This document shows, piece after piece, positions 1-8,976 of a stretch of 64,000 nt of DNA; the stretch's first letter is position 1, and each line of letters starts with the position of its first letter. Origin of the DNA: Roseobacter sp. (GTDB lineage Bacteria > Pseudomonadota > Alphaproteobacteria > Rhodobacterales > Rhodobacteraceae); NCBI GenBank assembly GCA_002731875.1, contig PCCY01000022.1, forward strand, positions 1-64,000. Reading direction: 5' to 3'. The position numbers and the translations under genes are program-made. The notes beneath the pieces are model-generated. The model ran no database searches, was not told the origin of the DNA, and saw nothing but the letters and a program-made list of their open reading frames with translations.

Positions 1-95
1 ATCGCAGCCGTCAACGTCGTCTTGCCGTGGTCAACGTGACCAATCGTGCCGATGTTAACGTGTGGTTTATTACGTTCAAACTTTGCCTTAGCCAT
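1..95 (-). CDS. tuf: Elongation factor Tu, N-terminal fragment (runs off the window)
   Basis: EF-Tu delivers aminoacyl-tRNA to the ribosome as a GTP complex. Only the first 31 codons lie in the window. They read [20 protein letters not shown] and continue into VDHGKTT, the P-loop of translational GTPases, which identifies the protein despite its short length. The ATG lies at 95-93. The gene is truncated by the window edge, not by mutation. It has its own promoter-like sequence upstream, after the end of the lipoprotein gene on the same strand. Confidence 0.95.
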   Translation of the reverse strand, partial: MAKAKFERNKPHVNIGTIGHVDHGKTTLTAA

Positions 96-166
96 GGTGC
101 AGCCCTTTATACTGAGGGCCTGTCACCAGACCCAACCCTATCTGGCGGGCGATGTATTGGGTCTGA

Positions 167-194
167 AGCATAAAATCAAGCGTTTGATGGTCAA
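167..194 (-). promoter_or_regulatory. Predicted sigma-70 promoter of tuf with leader hairpin
   Basis: Read on the minus strand there is TTGACC (194-189), a 16-base spacer and TATGCT (172-167), a good housekeeping promoter about 70 bases before the tuf start codon. Just downstream, 165-127 holds perfect 9-base arms CAGACCCAA/TTGGGTCTG around a 21-base loop, so the 5' end of the transcript could fold. The promoter fit is seen in the sequence; its use is inferred. Confidence 0.5.
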
Positions 195-221
195 TCTCCC
201 AACCTTTGCCTAAGATATTGT

Positions 222-803
222 TTATTCTTGCTTCTGAGGTGCCCGGGTTATGATTGCATCCGCGGGGCGGTTGAACCATCCCTCGGCCTCATTCTGCTTC
301 ACCAGATAGGTCTCGATCGACTTCGCGGCGTTCTGACTCAGGTTTTTCAGTTGTTCCTCGGCCGTCTTGGTATACCCGGACCCTACAATCGGCCCTTGGT
401 CAAACGATTCAAAGACGGTGATCTGCTGCGGCTCGGCATTAAGCTTGGTGCCGGAAGCGTCATCCCAAACCGTCAGGTTCAAGATCATGAGAGACTTCGG
501 GGCTAACACCAGGGGGATACCCGGAGGGGCCAGAACATAACCCTCCACACTCACTCCGAAGTGATATTTGCGCTGCCCGTCATAGCGATCAAACCTTTCG
601 GCGATGGCATTCTTGACCGCCGTGGTCAGAACCTCCTCGCTCACCTCGCGGCTGATCGGCAGCTTTTGGACCTTGGGTGCCACCACGATGTTATGATATA
701 GCTTGAAATCTCCCAAAGGCACGGGGGCCTTATCAAGGTCAGCGGCTCCGTTACAGGCAACCAAAGCCCCGAAACTCAACAAGACAGCTAAAACACGAAA
801 CAT
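222..803 (-). CDS. Predicted outer-membrane or periplasmic lipoprotein
   Basis: A 193-residue protein of unknown function. It begins with a short lipoprotein signal peptide (MFRVLAVLLSFGALVAC) whose LVAC lipobox places the lipidated cysteine at residue 17. The rest is soluble and contains no catalytic motif I recognise. The frame is open further upstream, but the ATG at 803 is preferred because it follows GGGGAGG at a good distance and starts the signal peptide. It precedes tuf on the same strand and is divergent from the P450 gene. A conserved lipoprotein of this group is likely; no function is assigned. Confidence 0.75.
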   Translation of the reverse strand: MFRVLAVLLSFGALVACNGAADLDKAPVPLGDFKLYHNIVVAPKVQKLPISREVSEEVLTTAVKNAIAERFDRYDGQRKYHFGVSVEGYVLAPPGIPLVLAPKSLMILNLTVWDDASGTKLNAEPQQITVFESFDQGPIVGSGYTKTAEEQLKNLSQNAAKSIETYLVKQNEAEGWFNRPADAIITRAPQKQE

Positions 804-929
804 TTGGAGCCTCCCCGGCGCAAAGATACGCAATGCGATAGCGCATGGTCGAAAATGGTGCAATGTTTTGCCGCAATTCCGGTGGGATGATAATGCTTTC
901 CCAGTGGAAAACAGCGAAAGGGATGTGAA

Positions 930-2279
930 ATGACTACACGCCTGCCCGTCCGCGTGCCTCTGGTCACTGAACCTTGGGGTATCCTCAAGAGCCTGTCGAT
1001 GGCCCGGCGCAATATATTGAGCATCATACCGCAAATCGCGACCACGCAACCGATGGTTTCTGGGAAGACCGGCAAGCGCTGGCACATGGTGATGGACCCT
1101 ACGGCCATCCGTGCGATCCTGCTGGATCGCCTTGATGACTATCCCAAGTCGCTCGTCACCAAGAATTTGTTAAAACCAGCCATTGGTGATTCTCTGTTCA
1201 TAGCAGAGGGCGCACATTGGCGGTGGCAGCGCCGCGCGGCAGCACCGGCCTTTTCCCACCGCAACGTGCTGAACCTTGCCCCGATCATGACGGCGGCCGC
1301 CGAACGGTCGTGTGGGCGTGTTGCGCAAGCCGGGCCTCGCGCGATTGATTTTCTGGGCGAGATGGTCACAACGACATTCGATGTTATCTCGGACGTGACC
1401 TTTTCAGGCGATGATACCTTTGACCGCAATGCGGTGCATGGGGCGATTGACGATTACATTGCCGAAGCGGGCAAGATCAGCCTATTCGATATCCTGGGCT
1501 TTCCCGATTGGGTCCCCCGCCCCGGCCGCATCATGTCTGGCAAGGCCCTGCGCGAGATGAAACAGGTTGCCGACCGGGCAATCGACGACCGTTCCCGGCG
1601 CGGCAACACCGGCACGCCTGACCTGCTGGACCTGTTGTTGCAGGGCGAAGACCCCAAAACCAAACGCCGGATGAATACCGCCGAATTGCGCGACAACCTG
1701 TTGACCTTCATCGTTGCCGGGCACGAAACCACTGCGCTGACATTAGCCTGGTCGCTGTATCTGATGGGCTTTGACCAGACTACGCAGGAAAAGGCGCGCA
1801 CAGAAGCGCAGTCGGTCCTGCAAGGGCGTGCAGCGACCGGTTCTGACATAGACAACCTGCCCTATATCCGACAAATTATCGAAGAAGCGCTGCGGCTATA
1901 TCCGCCTGCAGGCATCATCTCGCGCAGCGCCCGCAGGCCTGACACATTGGGAGGCCGCGAAATACGGACCGGTGATACGGTAATGATCCCAATTTATGCT
2001 TTGGGGCGTAACAAGCTGCTTTGGGACGATCCCGATGCTTTTCGACCAGAACGATTCGATGATCGCAAGAATATCGACCGTTACGCGTATCTGCCGTTTG
2101 GGGACGGCCCGCGCATCTGCATCGGGGCAAGCTTTGCCTTGCAAGAGGCGGTGATCATTCTTGCGACGCTTCTGTCCCGCTTCAGATTTACGCCTGTGCC
2201 CGGCAAGGACCCCGAGCCGGTGATGATACTGACCCTGCGCCCTGAAGGTGGGGTATGGTTGAAGGCGGACCCGCTTTAG
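930..2279 (+). CDS. Cytochrome P450
   Basis: A 449-residue soluble heme-thiolate monooxygenase. The three P450 hallmarks are present in order: the I-helix oxygen-binding motif AGHETT, the K-helix ExxR in EEALRLYPP, and the heme-binding loop FGDGPRICIG (residues 390-399) with Cys397 as the predicted axial iron ligand. Length is normal for a bacterial class I enzyme. There is no N-terminal membrane anchor and no ferredoxin or ferredoxin reductase gene nearby, so electrons must come from partners encoded elsewhere. The substrate cannot be told from sequence. Its last four bases overlap the convergent protease gene. Confidence 0.93.
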   Translation: MTTRLPVRVPLVTEPWGILKSLSMARRNILSIIPQIATTQPMVSGKTGKRWHMVMDPTAIRAILLDRLDDYPKSLVTKNLLKPAIGDSLFIAEGAHWRWQRRAAAPAFSHRNVLNLAPIMTAAAERSCGRVAQAGPRAIDFLGEMVTTTFDVISDVTFSGDDTFDRNAVHGAIDDYIAEAGKISLFDILGFPDWVPRPGRIMSGKALREMKQVADRAIDDRSRRGNTGTPDLLDLLLQGEDPKTKRRMNTAELRDNLLTFIVAGHETTALTLAWSLYLMGFDQTTQEKARTEAQSVLQGRAATGSDIDNLPYIRQIIEEALRLYPPAGIISRSARRPDTLGGREIRTGDTVMIPIYALGRNKLLWDDPDAFRPERFDDRKNIDRYAYLPFGDGPRICIGASFALQEAVIILATLLSRFRFTPVPGKDPEPVMILTLRPEGGVWLKADPL

Positions 2280-3370
2280 TCACATATCTTTTGCAAAGCT
2301 GCCCAGGAAGTATCGTCCAGAATCGGGGTGTAACTGCGCGAAGCATCTACCGCTGCCCGTGCTGCATCTATGCGCTGCGACAGCGTCGGGTGACTTAGAA
2401 AATGCGCCAACAATTGATTTGTGTCGCCCGCAGTATCACGCAAAAGATCAAACATGTCACCCATCACCGCGGGGGACACATTCGCCGCGCCCAACCGGGT
2501 GTATCCGAATGTGTCCGCATCGGTTTCCGCCTGTTGGCTGTAGCGTGCGCTTATCAGCCGCTCGGTCAGAAACAGGACCGCTGCACCGCCGGCGAAATCG
2601 CCAAACACCAGCCCGAGCACCCCGATAGACCCAGCCGAACGCAACGCATGACGGGTCGGATCCCGTGTCCAGACATGGCCCATTTCATGCGCAAGAACCG
2701 CGGCGATCTGATCCGGGCTTTCGGCTTGGTCGATCAGCCCGCGAAACAGCACGACGTAACCGCCCGGCAGCGCAAACCCGTTCGCCATCGGGTGATCCAG
2801 CACGTGAACGCTCAGATTCTCCAGACGATCCTTCCCTTGGTTCAGGGCATTGGTCATCCGGGTCAACGCAGCCACCCCGGCAGGGTTTTCGCAATAGGAC
2901 AAGGGATCCAAGCCTGTATCGTCCAGCACCCGCCGTATCTGATCAAGCGTTGCGGCCCCTAGCGCCCTTTCACCCGATGGAGGGATAAACGCTGCCAAGC
3001 GATCAGCCAACAATGGCACCAACACAGCAATTTGCAGTGCTACCGCCGCAACCGCCGCGACAGCCCAAGCTAGTAACCTGCGGCGGCCTCTGGCCGGTAT
3101 CTTGCCACGCGGCGTCGGCAGAAATGTCATCAAACTGCGATCGGTCAGGTACAGCCGCGCCAAAGGGTCTGTGGTAAGGCGCAGGACGTACCCTTTTTTG
3201 CCCGCCAGGTCCGGCAAAAGGCGAATGTCTTTCACGGGCCAGAACAACGTGTTTCCGTCGTCCAGCCCGATTTGCAGATTGTGGTTCGCAAGATGCAGGC
3301 TGACTTCCTCGCCCACAGGGCGATCTCCGTCAAAATATGCGGACCCGAAACCGTCAAAGCCCCGGCTCAT
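2276..3370 (-). CDS. M48 family metalloprotease, membrane anchored
   Basis: A 364-residue protein with an N-terminal soluble region, one hydrophobic segment at about residues 99-122, and an M48 peptidase domain carrying the zinc motif HEMGH (228-232) and a downstream glutamate in QQAETDADTFG, the expected third ligand. Domain order fits envelope proteases that cleave damaged or misassembled proteins. The frame is open further upstream to 3538, but the ATG at 3370 overlaps the stop of the DUF898 gene as ATGA and gives a sensible N-terminus, so the two are probably translationally coupled and cotranscribed. Confidence 0.88.
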   Translation of the reverse strand: MSRGFDGFGSAYFDGDRPVGEEVSLHLANHNLQIGLDDGNTLFWPVKDIRLLPDLAGKKGYVLRLTTDPLARLYLTDRSLMTFLPTPRGKIPARGRRRLLAWAVAAVAAVALQIAVLVPLLADRLAAFIPPSGERALGAATLDQIRRVLDDTGLDPLSYCENPAGVAALTRMTNALNQGKDRLENLSVHVLDHPMANGFALPGGYVVLFRGLIDQAESPDQIAAVLAHEMGHVWTRDPTRHALRSAGSIGVLGLVFGDFAGGAAVLFLTERLISARYSQQAETDADTFGYTRLGAANVSPAVMGDMFDLLRDTAGDTNQLLAHFLSHPTLSQRIDAARAAVDASRSYTPILDDTSWAALQKICD

Positions 3371-4668
3371 ATCGCGGCCCCGACATCCAACGCTTCGGCA
3401 AATCCCTCTGCTTCGGCAAATTCGTCGCGTGCGCGCTGGCTGACGTAGCGCAGGCCATACCGCTTGGGCAATGATGTGGTTCTGGCCAAGTGACGCATCA
3501 GCGGAAACGTTACAAACGTGTTGTACAACACGTTCCACAACAAAAATATCGCCAGATAGAACATTACTAAAAGAGCCACGGCCACGGACTGCGGGATGTC
3601 CAAAGAAGCTTCTTCGATACCAAGGTCGAGAAACACAAGCGCACTCGGGCCAAAAACGGCCAATCCAGCGATAGCAAGCGCACCAACGCCGACAACCAGA
3701 ACCGAATAGGCAATGAAGCTGCCGAATGTGTAGATGAATGCCACACGTGGCCCACTCAGCCGCGAAGCCAATGTGATGCCTTCCGCCGATTTATGCCCTG
3801 CCATCAACCGCTTGGATACAAAGCGATAATGTATCGCGCCATAGAGGATGCCAGCCAGGGCGATCGGCACCAGCAAAAGCCTTTCCGGTCGGGCAAGAGG
3901 ATACACCACTGTACCGTCTGTTAATATATCATGGGCTATGCCGCTCAGGCTCAAGCCCTCGGGACCGAAAACCGGATCGTACCATAACATCCAGACCATC
4001 GACCCCGCCAATAGCAGCAACGCGATGATCAAGGGGATCGCGGCCCGGTAAAGCATTGACCAATGACCATCCTGATGCAATCTCGCTGATCCGAAATACG
4101 TCCGGTCGGTCACATATTTCTCAAGGTAAAACGTCATGCGCGGCCACAGCGCGCCCAGACTGATGAGGGTCACGCACCAATGAGCAACGGCGCGCCACGT
4201 ATATCCCCATGCAGCCTTTTCCAGGCCAAAGCGGACACCACGCCAACGGGTACGGGACAAGACATAGCGCCGCGCCCGGTAGCGGGCATAGAACCACAAC
4301 GGCACCACGCCGGCAAAGCTTGCGAGGTATCCAACGGACGCAGTTGAAAACACTGCAAAGCTCAGGAACATCAGCAACAGGTTCACGATACCGATGTAAA
4401 AGGTCAAGATCACCACCGCGATGAAGAACCCAAGCAGCTTTTCCAGAGGCTCTCCGACATATTCCATGGGATGGCCGCCGGGGCGGATCGCCGACCAATA
4501 CCAGCGTCGCAGTCTGGTCTTCATCCAGAAACGATAAAATCCTAGCGTGATGATGGTGAAGAAACCGGTTTTCAAGGCGAGCCAGAACAAGGCACCGCGC
4601 CTTCCCACGAAATCGACCGACATGCCCTCGGCAGCTGTTTTGGGGTAGGTCAATAACGCGTCTGTCAC
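3367..4668 (-). CDS. DUF898 (YjgN-type) multipass membrane protein
   Basis: A 433-residue integral membrane protein with many hydrophobic segments. Repeated patterns such as TLGFYRFWMKTRLRRW and SLGALWPRMTFYLEKYVTDR are typical of the DUF898/YjgN family, whose biochemical role is not known to me. The start appears to be GTG at 4668, without a strong Shine-Dalgarno sequence. It lies 12 bases after the end of parC and is coupled to the following M48 protease by an ATGA overlap. A protease and a DUF898 protein next to each other suggests a shared envelope-maintenance role, which is inference. Confidence 0.82.
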   Translation of the reverse strand: MTDALLTYPKTAAEGMSVDFVGRRGALFWLALKTGFFTIITLGFYRFWMKTRLRRWYWSAIRPGGHPMEYVGEPLEKLLGFFIAVVILTFYIGIVNLLLMFLSFAVFSTASVGYLASFAGVVPLWFYARYRARRYVLSRTRWRGVRFGLEKAAWGYTWRAVAHWCVTLISLGALWPRMTFYLEKYVTDRTYFGSARLHQDGHWSMLYRAAIPLIIALLLLAGSMVWMLWYDPVFGPEGLSLSGIAHDILTDGTVVYPLARPERLLLVPIALAGILYGAIHYRFVSKRLMAGHKSAEGITLASRLSGPRVAFIYTFGSFIAYSVLVVGVGALAIAGLAVFGPSALVFLDLGIEEASLDIPQSVAVALLVMFYLAIFLLWNVLYNTFVTFPLMRHLARTTSLPKRYGLRYVSQRARDEFAEAEGFAEALDVGAAI

Positions 4669-4680
4669 CGGACGCTACAG

Positions 4681-7002
4681 TCAGCCAAAGCGATTGTTGC
4701 GCGGAAATCCGCGTGGGGCCATCCGCCCAGCGGTCGCGCGTTTGCCAACCCATTCGTCCAGATCGACAACCGAACGCGTGCGCCCCGCGGGATCGAGCCA
4801 GTTTAGCCCTTCCTCGCGTTTGAAGGTAGTCGCATCGGACAGTCCACCATCCTTGTACTTCTGTAACCGCACCCCTTTGCCGCGTCCCATTTCCGGCAAC
4901 TCGTCCACCCCAAAAACCAGCACTTTGCGGTTCTCACCGACGACGGCGACAGCATCCCCGACGACAGGGGCACAGATCATCGCCTTGGCATCTCCACGTA
5001 CGTTCAACACCTGTTTGCCACTGCGCGTCTGCGCCAGAACATCGTCTTCGGGCACGATGAAACCATCCCCGGCAGAGGAAGCGACAAGGAGTTTGCGCCC
5101 GGCTTTATGAATGAAGATATCGACAATCTGAACTTCGTTCGGCAGGTCAACGATCAATCGCAAGGGTTCACCCATGCCGCGTCCGCCGGGCAGGTTCGCG
5201 GCTGAAACAGTGTAGAAACGACCATTTGAACCAAAGACCAAAAGCCGGTCCGTCGTTTCGGCGTGGAAGATAAAACGCGGCCCGTCACCGTCTTTGAACT
5301 TCAGCTCTCGATTCAGATCGATATGGCCGGTCATGGCGCGGATCCAACCCATTTGGGAACAGACGACTGTGATAGGCTCACGGTCGATCATCGCCTCAAG
5401 AGGCACGTCTTCGATCACGCCGGCCTCGGCGAATGATGTCCGTCTGCGCCCGACATTCTTGCCGTCGAGTATCCAGTCTTTACCAAATTGCTTTTTCGTC
5501 GCGCGAAGCTGATCCACAATGGTGTTCCATTGCAAACTCACGTTATCCAGCAAGTCCTCAAGACCGGACCGCTCTTCCATCAGTTCCGACTGCTCGCGCA
5601 GCAGCGCGATCTCTTCGAGACGGCGCAAGGAGCGCAGGCGCATGTTCAGAATCGCATCCGCCTGAACTTCACTTAGCGAATTTTCCGTTGTCGGCGCTGG
5701 CGAAAGGTAATCAGCCTCGCTTGTCGCGCGCACATGATCCTTACCCCAATCCTCGGCCATCAAGGCGGCTTTGGGGTCGTCATCGTAGCGAATGATATCG
5801 ATCACCCGGTCAAGGTTCAGGAACGCGATGATGAAGCCTGCCAGAACTTCCAGACGGTGGTCTATTTTCTCCATCCGGTGTGCTGATCGGCGCTGTAGCA
5901 CCTCGCGTCGGTGATCCAGAAACGCCTGAAGTACCTCCTTCATCGAGCAAACCTTGGGCGTCAGCCCGTCGATCAGGACGTTCATGTTCAGCGAGAACCG
6001 TACCTCAAGGTCGGAGCTGCGGAACAGCGTGCCCATCAGGACGTCTGGATCAACGTTCTTTGACCTTGGCTCGATAATCAGACGGATATCTTCGGCGGAC
6101 TCGTCTCGAACATCACCCAGTATCGGAATTTTCTTGGTCTGGATCAGTTCGGCGATCTTTTCTATCAGCTTCGACTTTTGAACCTGATACGGGATTTCAG
6201 TGATGACAATCTGCCAGACGCCGCGCCCCAGATCTTCGACTTCCCAACGACAGCGCAACCGAAAGCCGCCCTTGCCGGTACGGTAGGCGTTGGCGATATT
6301 TTCAGGCGGCTCGACAATGATCCCGCCGGTGGGAAAATCCGGGCCTGGCACGAACTTCAACAACGTATCGTCGCGCGCATCAGGTGTTTTGACCAGATGG
6401 ATGCAGGCATCTACCAGTTCCGAGATATTGTGCGGCGGGATGTTGGTTGCCATGCCCACGGCAATACCCGACGACCCATTTGCCAACAGATTGGGAAACT
6501 GGGCAGGCAGGACCACCGGTTCGGTAAGGGTGCCATCGTAATTTTCACGAAAATCGACCGCGTTCTCGTTCAATCCTTCCAGCATCGCTTCGGCTACGGC
6601 GGTCATCCGCGCCTCAGTATAGCGGCTTGCGGCTGGGTTATCACCGTCGATATTGCCAAAATTACCCTGACCGTCGACCAGTGGATAGCGCACGTTAAAA
6701 TCCTGCGCCAAACGCGCCATGGCGTCGTAAATCGCGGCATCACCGTGCGGGTGATAGTTCCCCATCACATCGCCGGAAATTTTTGCAGACTTCCGGAAAC
6801 CTCCGGTGGAATTGAGCCGCAGTTCGCGCATCGCATAAAGGATTCGCCGGTGTACGGGCTTTAGCCCATCACGTGCATCCGGCAGAGCACGGTGCATAAT
6901 TGTCGATAATGCATAGGTGAGATACCTATCCCCAAGCGCCAGGCGCAACGGTTCGGTGGTATTACGAGGGTCAAGCTCTGGCGGCGTGGTAATATCAGAC
7001 AT
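4681..7002 (-). CDS. parC: DNA topoisomerase IV subunit A
   Basis: ParC forms the DNA-cleaving half of topoisomerase IV, which unlinks daughter chromosomes. The 773-residue protein has the breakage-reunion domain with catalytic Tyr128 in AASRYTEARM and an N-terminal HPHGD motif (84-88), followed by a C-terminal beta-pinwheel of normal to short length. Quinolone-region positions that match E. coli ParC Ser80 and Glu84 are Ala89 and Asp93 here. The length and the HPHGDAAIYDAM segment favour ParC over GyrA. It is followed by DUF898 and the M48 protease on the same strand. Confidence 0.95.
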   Translation of the reverse strand: MSDITTPPELDPRNTTEPLRLALGDRYLTYALSTIMHRALPDARDGLKPVHRRILYAMRELRLNSTGGFRKSAKISGDVMGNYHPHGDAAIYDAMARLAQDFNVRYPLVDGQGNFGNIDGDNPAASRYTEARMTAVAEAMLEGLNENAVDFRENYDGTLTEPVVLPAQFPNLLANGSSGIAVGMATNIPPHNISELVDACIHLVKTPDARDDTLLKFVPGPDFPTGGIIVEPPENIANAYRTGKGGFRLRCRWEVEDLGRGVWQIVITEIPYQVQKSKLIEKIAELIQTKKIPILGDVRDESAEDIRLIIEPRSKNVDPDVLMGTLFRSSDLEVRFSLNMNVLIDGLTPKVCSMKEVLQAFLDHRREVLQRRSAHRMEKIDHRLEVLAGFIIAFLNLDRVIDIIRYDDDPKAALMAEDWGKDHVRATSEADYLSPAPTTENSLSEVQADAILNMRLRSLRRLEEIALLREQSELMEERSGLEDLLDNVSLQWNTIVDQLRATKKQFGKDWILDGKNVGRRRTSFAEAGVIEDVPLEAMIDREPITVVCSQMGWIRAMTGHIDLNRELKFKDGDGPRFIFHAETTDRLLVFGSNGRFYTVSAANLPGGRGMGEPLRLIVDLPNEVQIVDIFIHKAGRKLLVASSAGDGFIVPEDDVLAQTRSGKQVLNVRGDAKAMICAPVVGDAVAVVGENRKVLVFGVDELPEMGRGKGVRLQKYKDGGLSDATTFKREEGLNWLDPAGRTRSVVDLDEWVGKRATAGRMAPRGFPRNNRFG

Positions 7003-7203
7003 CCAAGCTGTTTAGCCAAGCGCGGGTGAAGCGGCAAGCGGCTGTTTGTGGCGCAACCATTCAACATAAGATCAACTGTCGCTGTACTGCAACGTTGTAA
7101 TCAATTTGGAACCGTTTTCCGCCTATGGGGTTAGTAACCCAAGAGAGAGGGGCACGGATCAAATGCCACGCTCTCAAAAATATGCTGATTTGGGGACACT
7201 GCC

Positions 7204-7821
7204 ATGACAAAGTTTATCTTACTAACATTCGGCTTCTTAGGCTGGGCTTTTTTCGAGATGAGCGGCGGTACGGATTTCAAGCCTGCTAGCCAAACTCTTG
7301 CAGCGAATGAAGCAAACCACAGAAACATTATTTTACGGCTTACCAGTCATGATGAACCCAGCGCCACCACGGTAGCAACTAAGGTCAAGCCGGTTGATAC
7401 AACGCCTAAGGGCTATGGCAACAACGACGTAAAGCGCGTTGCGCTGAACTTGACCGCAGCCCGTAATAACACCGGTGCAAAAAACGCAGCCTTTGTCACA
7501 AATGCGGCATATGTGCCCGTTAGTGCTTCCGGGTCCAGCTCCACAGCGGCGTCCCCTGCTGTCCTGCAAACCACCGACACCTCTTACGAAACTGTAGCCA
7601 AGTCCAACGATGTGAACGCCACAGCCGATATTCGTTCGGTAAACGGTAACCGGGTTAACCTGCGCGGCGGCCCTGGCACCGACTACGGTGTCGTTACAAA
7701 AATGGGTCGCGGTGACATGGTAGAGGTTATCCAGGACAATGGCGACGGTTGGGTCAAGTTGCGCTCGGTTGATGGCGGCTCCGAAGGTTGGATGGCAGAC
7801 TTTTTGTTGACCCGCAGCTAA
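7204..7821 (+). CDS. SH3 domain-containing secreted or membrane-tethered protein
   Basis: A 205-residue protein with an N-terminal hydrophobic segment (about residues 3-18) acting as signal or anchor, a low-complexity Ala/Thr/Ser-rich linker, and a C-terminal bacterial SH3 domain (about 135-203) with the typical NLRGGPGTDYGVV and DGWVKLR elements. Such domains bind peptidoglycan or other proteins in the periplasm. The ATG at 7204 follows GGGGA. A perfect inverted repeat GGGTTA-G-TAACCC lies upstream at 7128-7140. A strong terminator follows the stop codon. Confidence 0.85.
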   Translation: MTKFILLTFGFLGWAFFEMSGGTDFKPASQTLAANEANHRNIILRLTSHDEPSATTVATKVKPVDTTPKGYGNNDVKRVALNLTAARNNTGAKNAAFVTNAAYVPVSASGSSSTAASPAVLQTTDTSYETVAKSNDVNATADIRSVNGNRVNLRGGPGTDYGVVTKMGRGDMVEVIQDNGDGWVKLRSVDGGSEGWMADFLLTRS

Positions 7822-7852
7822 GCGACATTGCTAACTCCCTATCAAAAGTGAC

Positions 7853-7882
7853 AAAGAGCCTCTAGCAAGAGGCTCTTTTTTT
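7853..7882 (+). terminator. Rho-independent terminator of the SH3 gene
   Basis: Perfect 10-base arms AAAGAGCCTC/GAGGCTCTTT enclose the loop TAGCAA and are followed by more T, giving an uninterrupted T tract that ends at the base before the next start codon. It is the strongest intrinsic terminator signal of this part of the window. The 3' arm contains AAGAGG, which is well spaced to serve as ribosome-binding site for the SDR gene. Confidence 0.9.
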
Positions 7883-8710
7883 ATGACCGTCAAAACGATT
7901 CTGATTACTGGCTGTTCTTCGGGCATTGGCTATGCTGCCGCCTGCGGCCTGCGCGCCCGGGGATGGCGCGTGTTCGCCACATGTCGCCAGCAAGTTGATT
8001 GCGACCGGCTCAAAGCCGAGGGATTCGAAAGCCCCCTTCTTGACTATACGGATACCGCAACGATCCACACCGCGCTTTCTCAGGTATTGGACACGACGGG
8101 CGGGTCACTGGACGCAGTCTATAACAACGGCGCGCACGCGACCCCCGGGGCCGTTGAGGATTTACCGACCGATGCGCTGCGTGCAATTTTCGAAAGTAAC
8201 TTTTTTGGCTGGCACGAACTGACCCGACTTGTTCTTCCAGTGATGCGAGCCCAGGGTCATGGGCGCATTATCCACTGCTCATCGGTGCTGGGGCTGGTCG
8301 CGTTACCCTGGCGAGGCGCGTACAATTCCACCAAATTCGCCCTTGAAGGCCTGACCGATACGCTGAGGCTAGAGATGCGCGGCAGCAATATCCGGGTTAT
8401 TCTGATTGAGCCAGGCCCGGTCACATCCAAGATCAGCGTGAATTCCATTCCACATTTCGAACGTTGGATAGATTGGGAGAATTCCCCACGCAAAACGCAG
8501 TACGAGGCCCAGTTGCGCAAGCGCCTGTATCAAAGCCGCGGCCCCGATACATTCGAGCTGCCTCCCGAAGCGGTGGTGAAAAAGCTGGTTCATGCGCTTG
8601 AATCACCCCGCCCCCGGCCGCGTTATTATGTCACGACACCAACGTATATTTCCGGGATTCTGCGGCGTGTTCTGCCCACACGGACGCTGGACTGGGTCCT
8701 CGCACGGTAA
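7883..8710 (+). CDS. SDR-family NAD(P)-dependent oxidoreductase
   Basis: A 275-residue classical short-chain dehydrogenase. It shows the cofactor loop TGCSSGIG near the N-terminus, a YNNGAHA stretch at the NNAG position, a Ser in HCSSVLG and the catalytic YNSTK. Substrate is unknown. The start is firm because the first Rossmann strand (TILITG) begins at residue 5 and no later Met would preserve it. The ATG sits directly after the T tract of the upstream terminator, so the transcript must either read through it or begin inside it. Confidence 0.9.
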   Translation: MTVKTILITGCSSGIGYAAACGLRARGWRVFATCRQQVDCDRLKAEGFESPLLDYTDTATIHTALSQVLDTTGGSLDAVYNNGAHATPGAVEDLPTDALRAIFESNFFGWHELTRLVLPVMRAQGHGRIIHCSSVLGLVALPWRGAYNSTKFALEGLTDTLRLEMRGSNIRVILIEPGPVTSKISVNSIPHFERWIDWENSPRKTQYEAQLRKRLYQSRGPDTFELPPEAVVKKLVHALESPRPRPRYYVTTPTYISGILRRVLPTRTLDWVLAR

Positions 8711-8769
8711 TTTGATGTTGCACAGGGCTGTTGCGCCGTTACACCATCCATAACAATGGAGGAATTCTC

Positions 8770-8976
8770 ATGCCTGCTGATCCGCTGTTCATCCTTGTCG
8801 TCATCGCCGTCATAGCGGTCGTGATCATTCTGGTGCTTGGCTTGGGTGGTTTCGCCAGCGGCGGTGAATTCAACAAACGCAATTCCAACAAGCTGATGCG
8901 CCTCAGGCTGATCGCGCAGTTCATCGCAGTGATTTTAATTGTGATATATGTTTACCTAAAAAAAGGCATAGGTTGA
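8770..8976 (+). CDS. HIG1-type twin-transmembrane protein
   Basis: A 68-residue inner-membrane protein with two hydrophobic helices (about 4-27 and 48-63) joined by a charged loop. The loop carries RLRLIAQ, which fits the R-x-R-x3-Q signature of the HIG1 family, known from respiratory supercomplex factors in mitochondria and alphaproteobacteria. The start at 8770 follows GGAGG; the frame is open upstream but lacks such a site. The stop overlaps the start of the adenosyltransferase gene by one base (TGATG), so they are probably coupled. Confidence 0.78.
   Translation: MPADPLFILVVIAVIAVVIILVLGLGGFASGGEFNKRNSNKLMRLRLIAQFIAVILIVIYVYLKKGIG

Noticed and set aside
6178..6864. A 228-codon plus-strand frame inside parC
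   Set aside because: Shadow frame opposite a firmly identified gene, with an implausible product.
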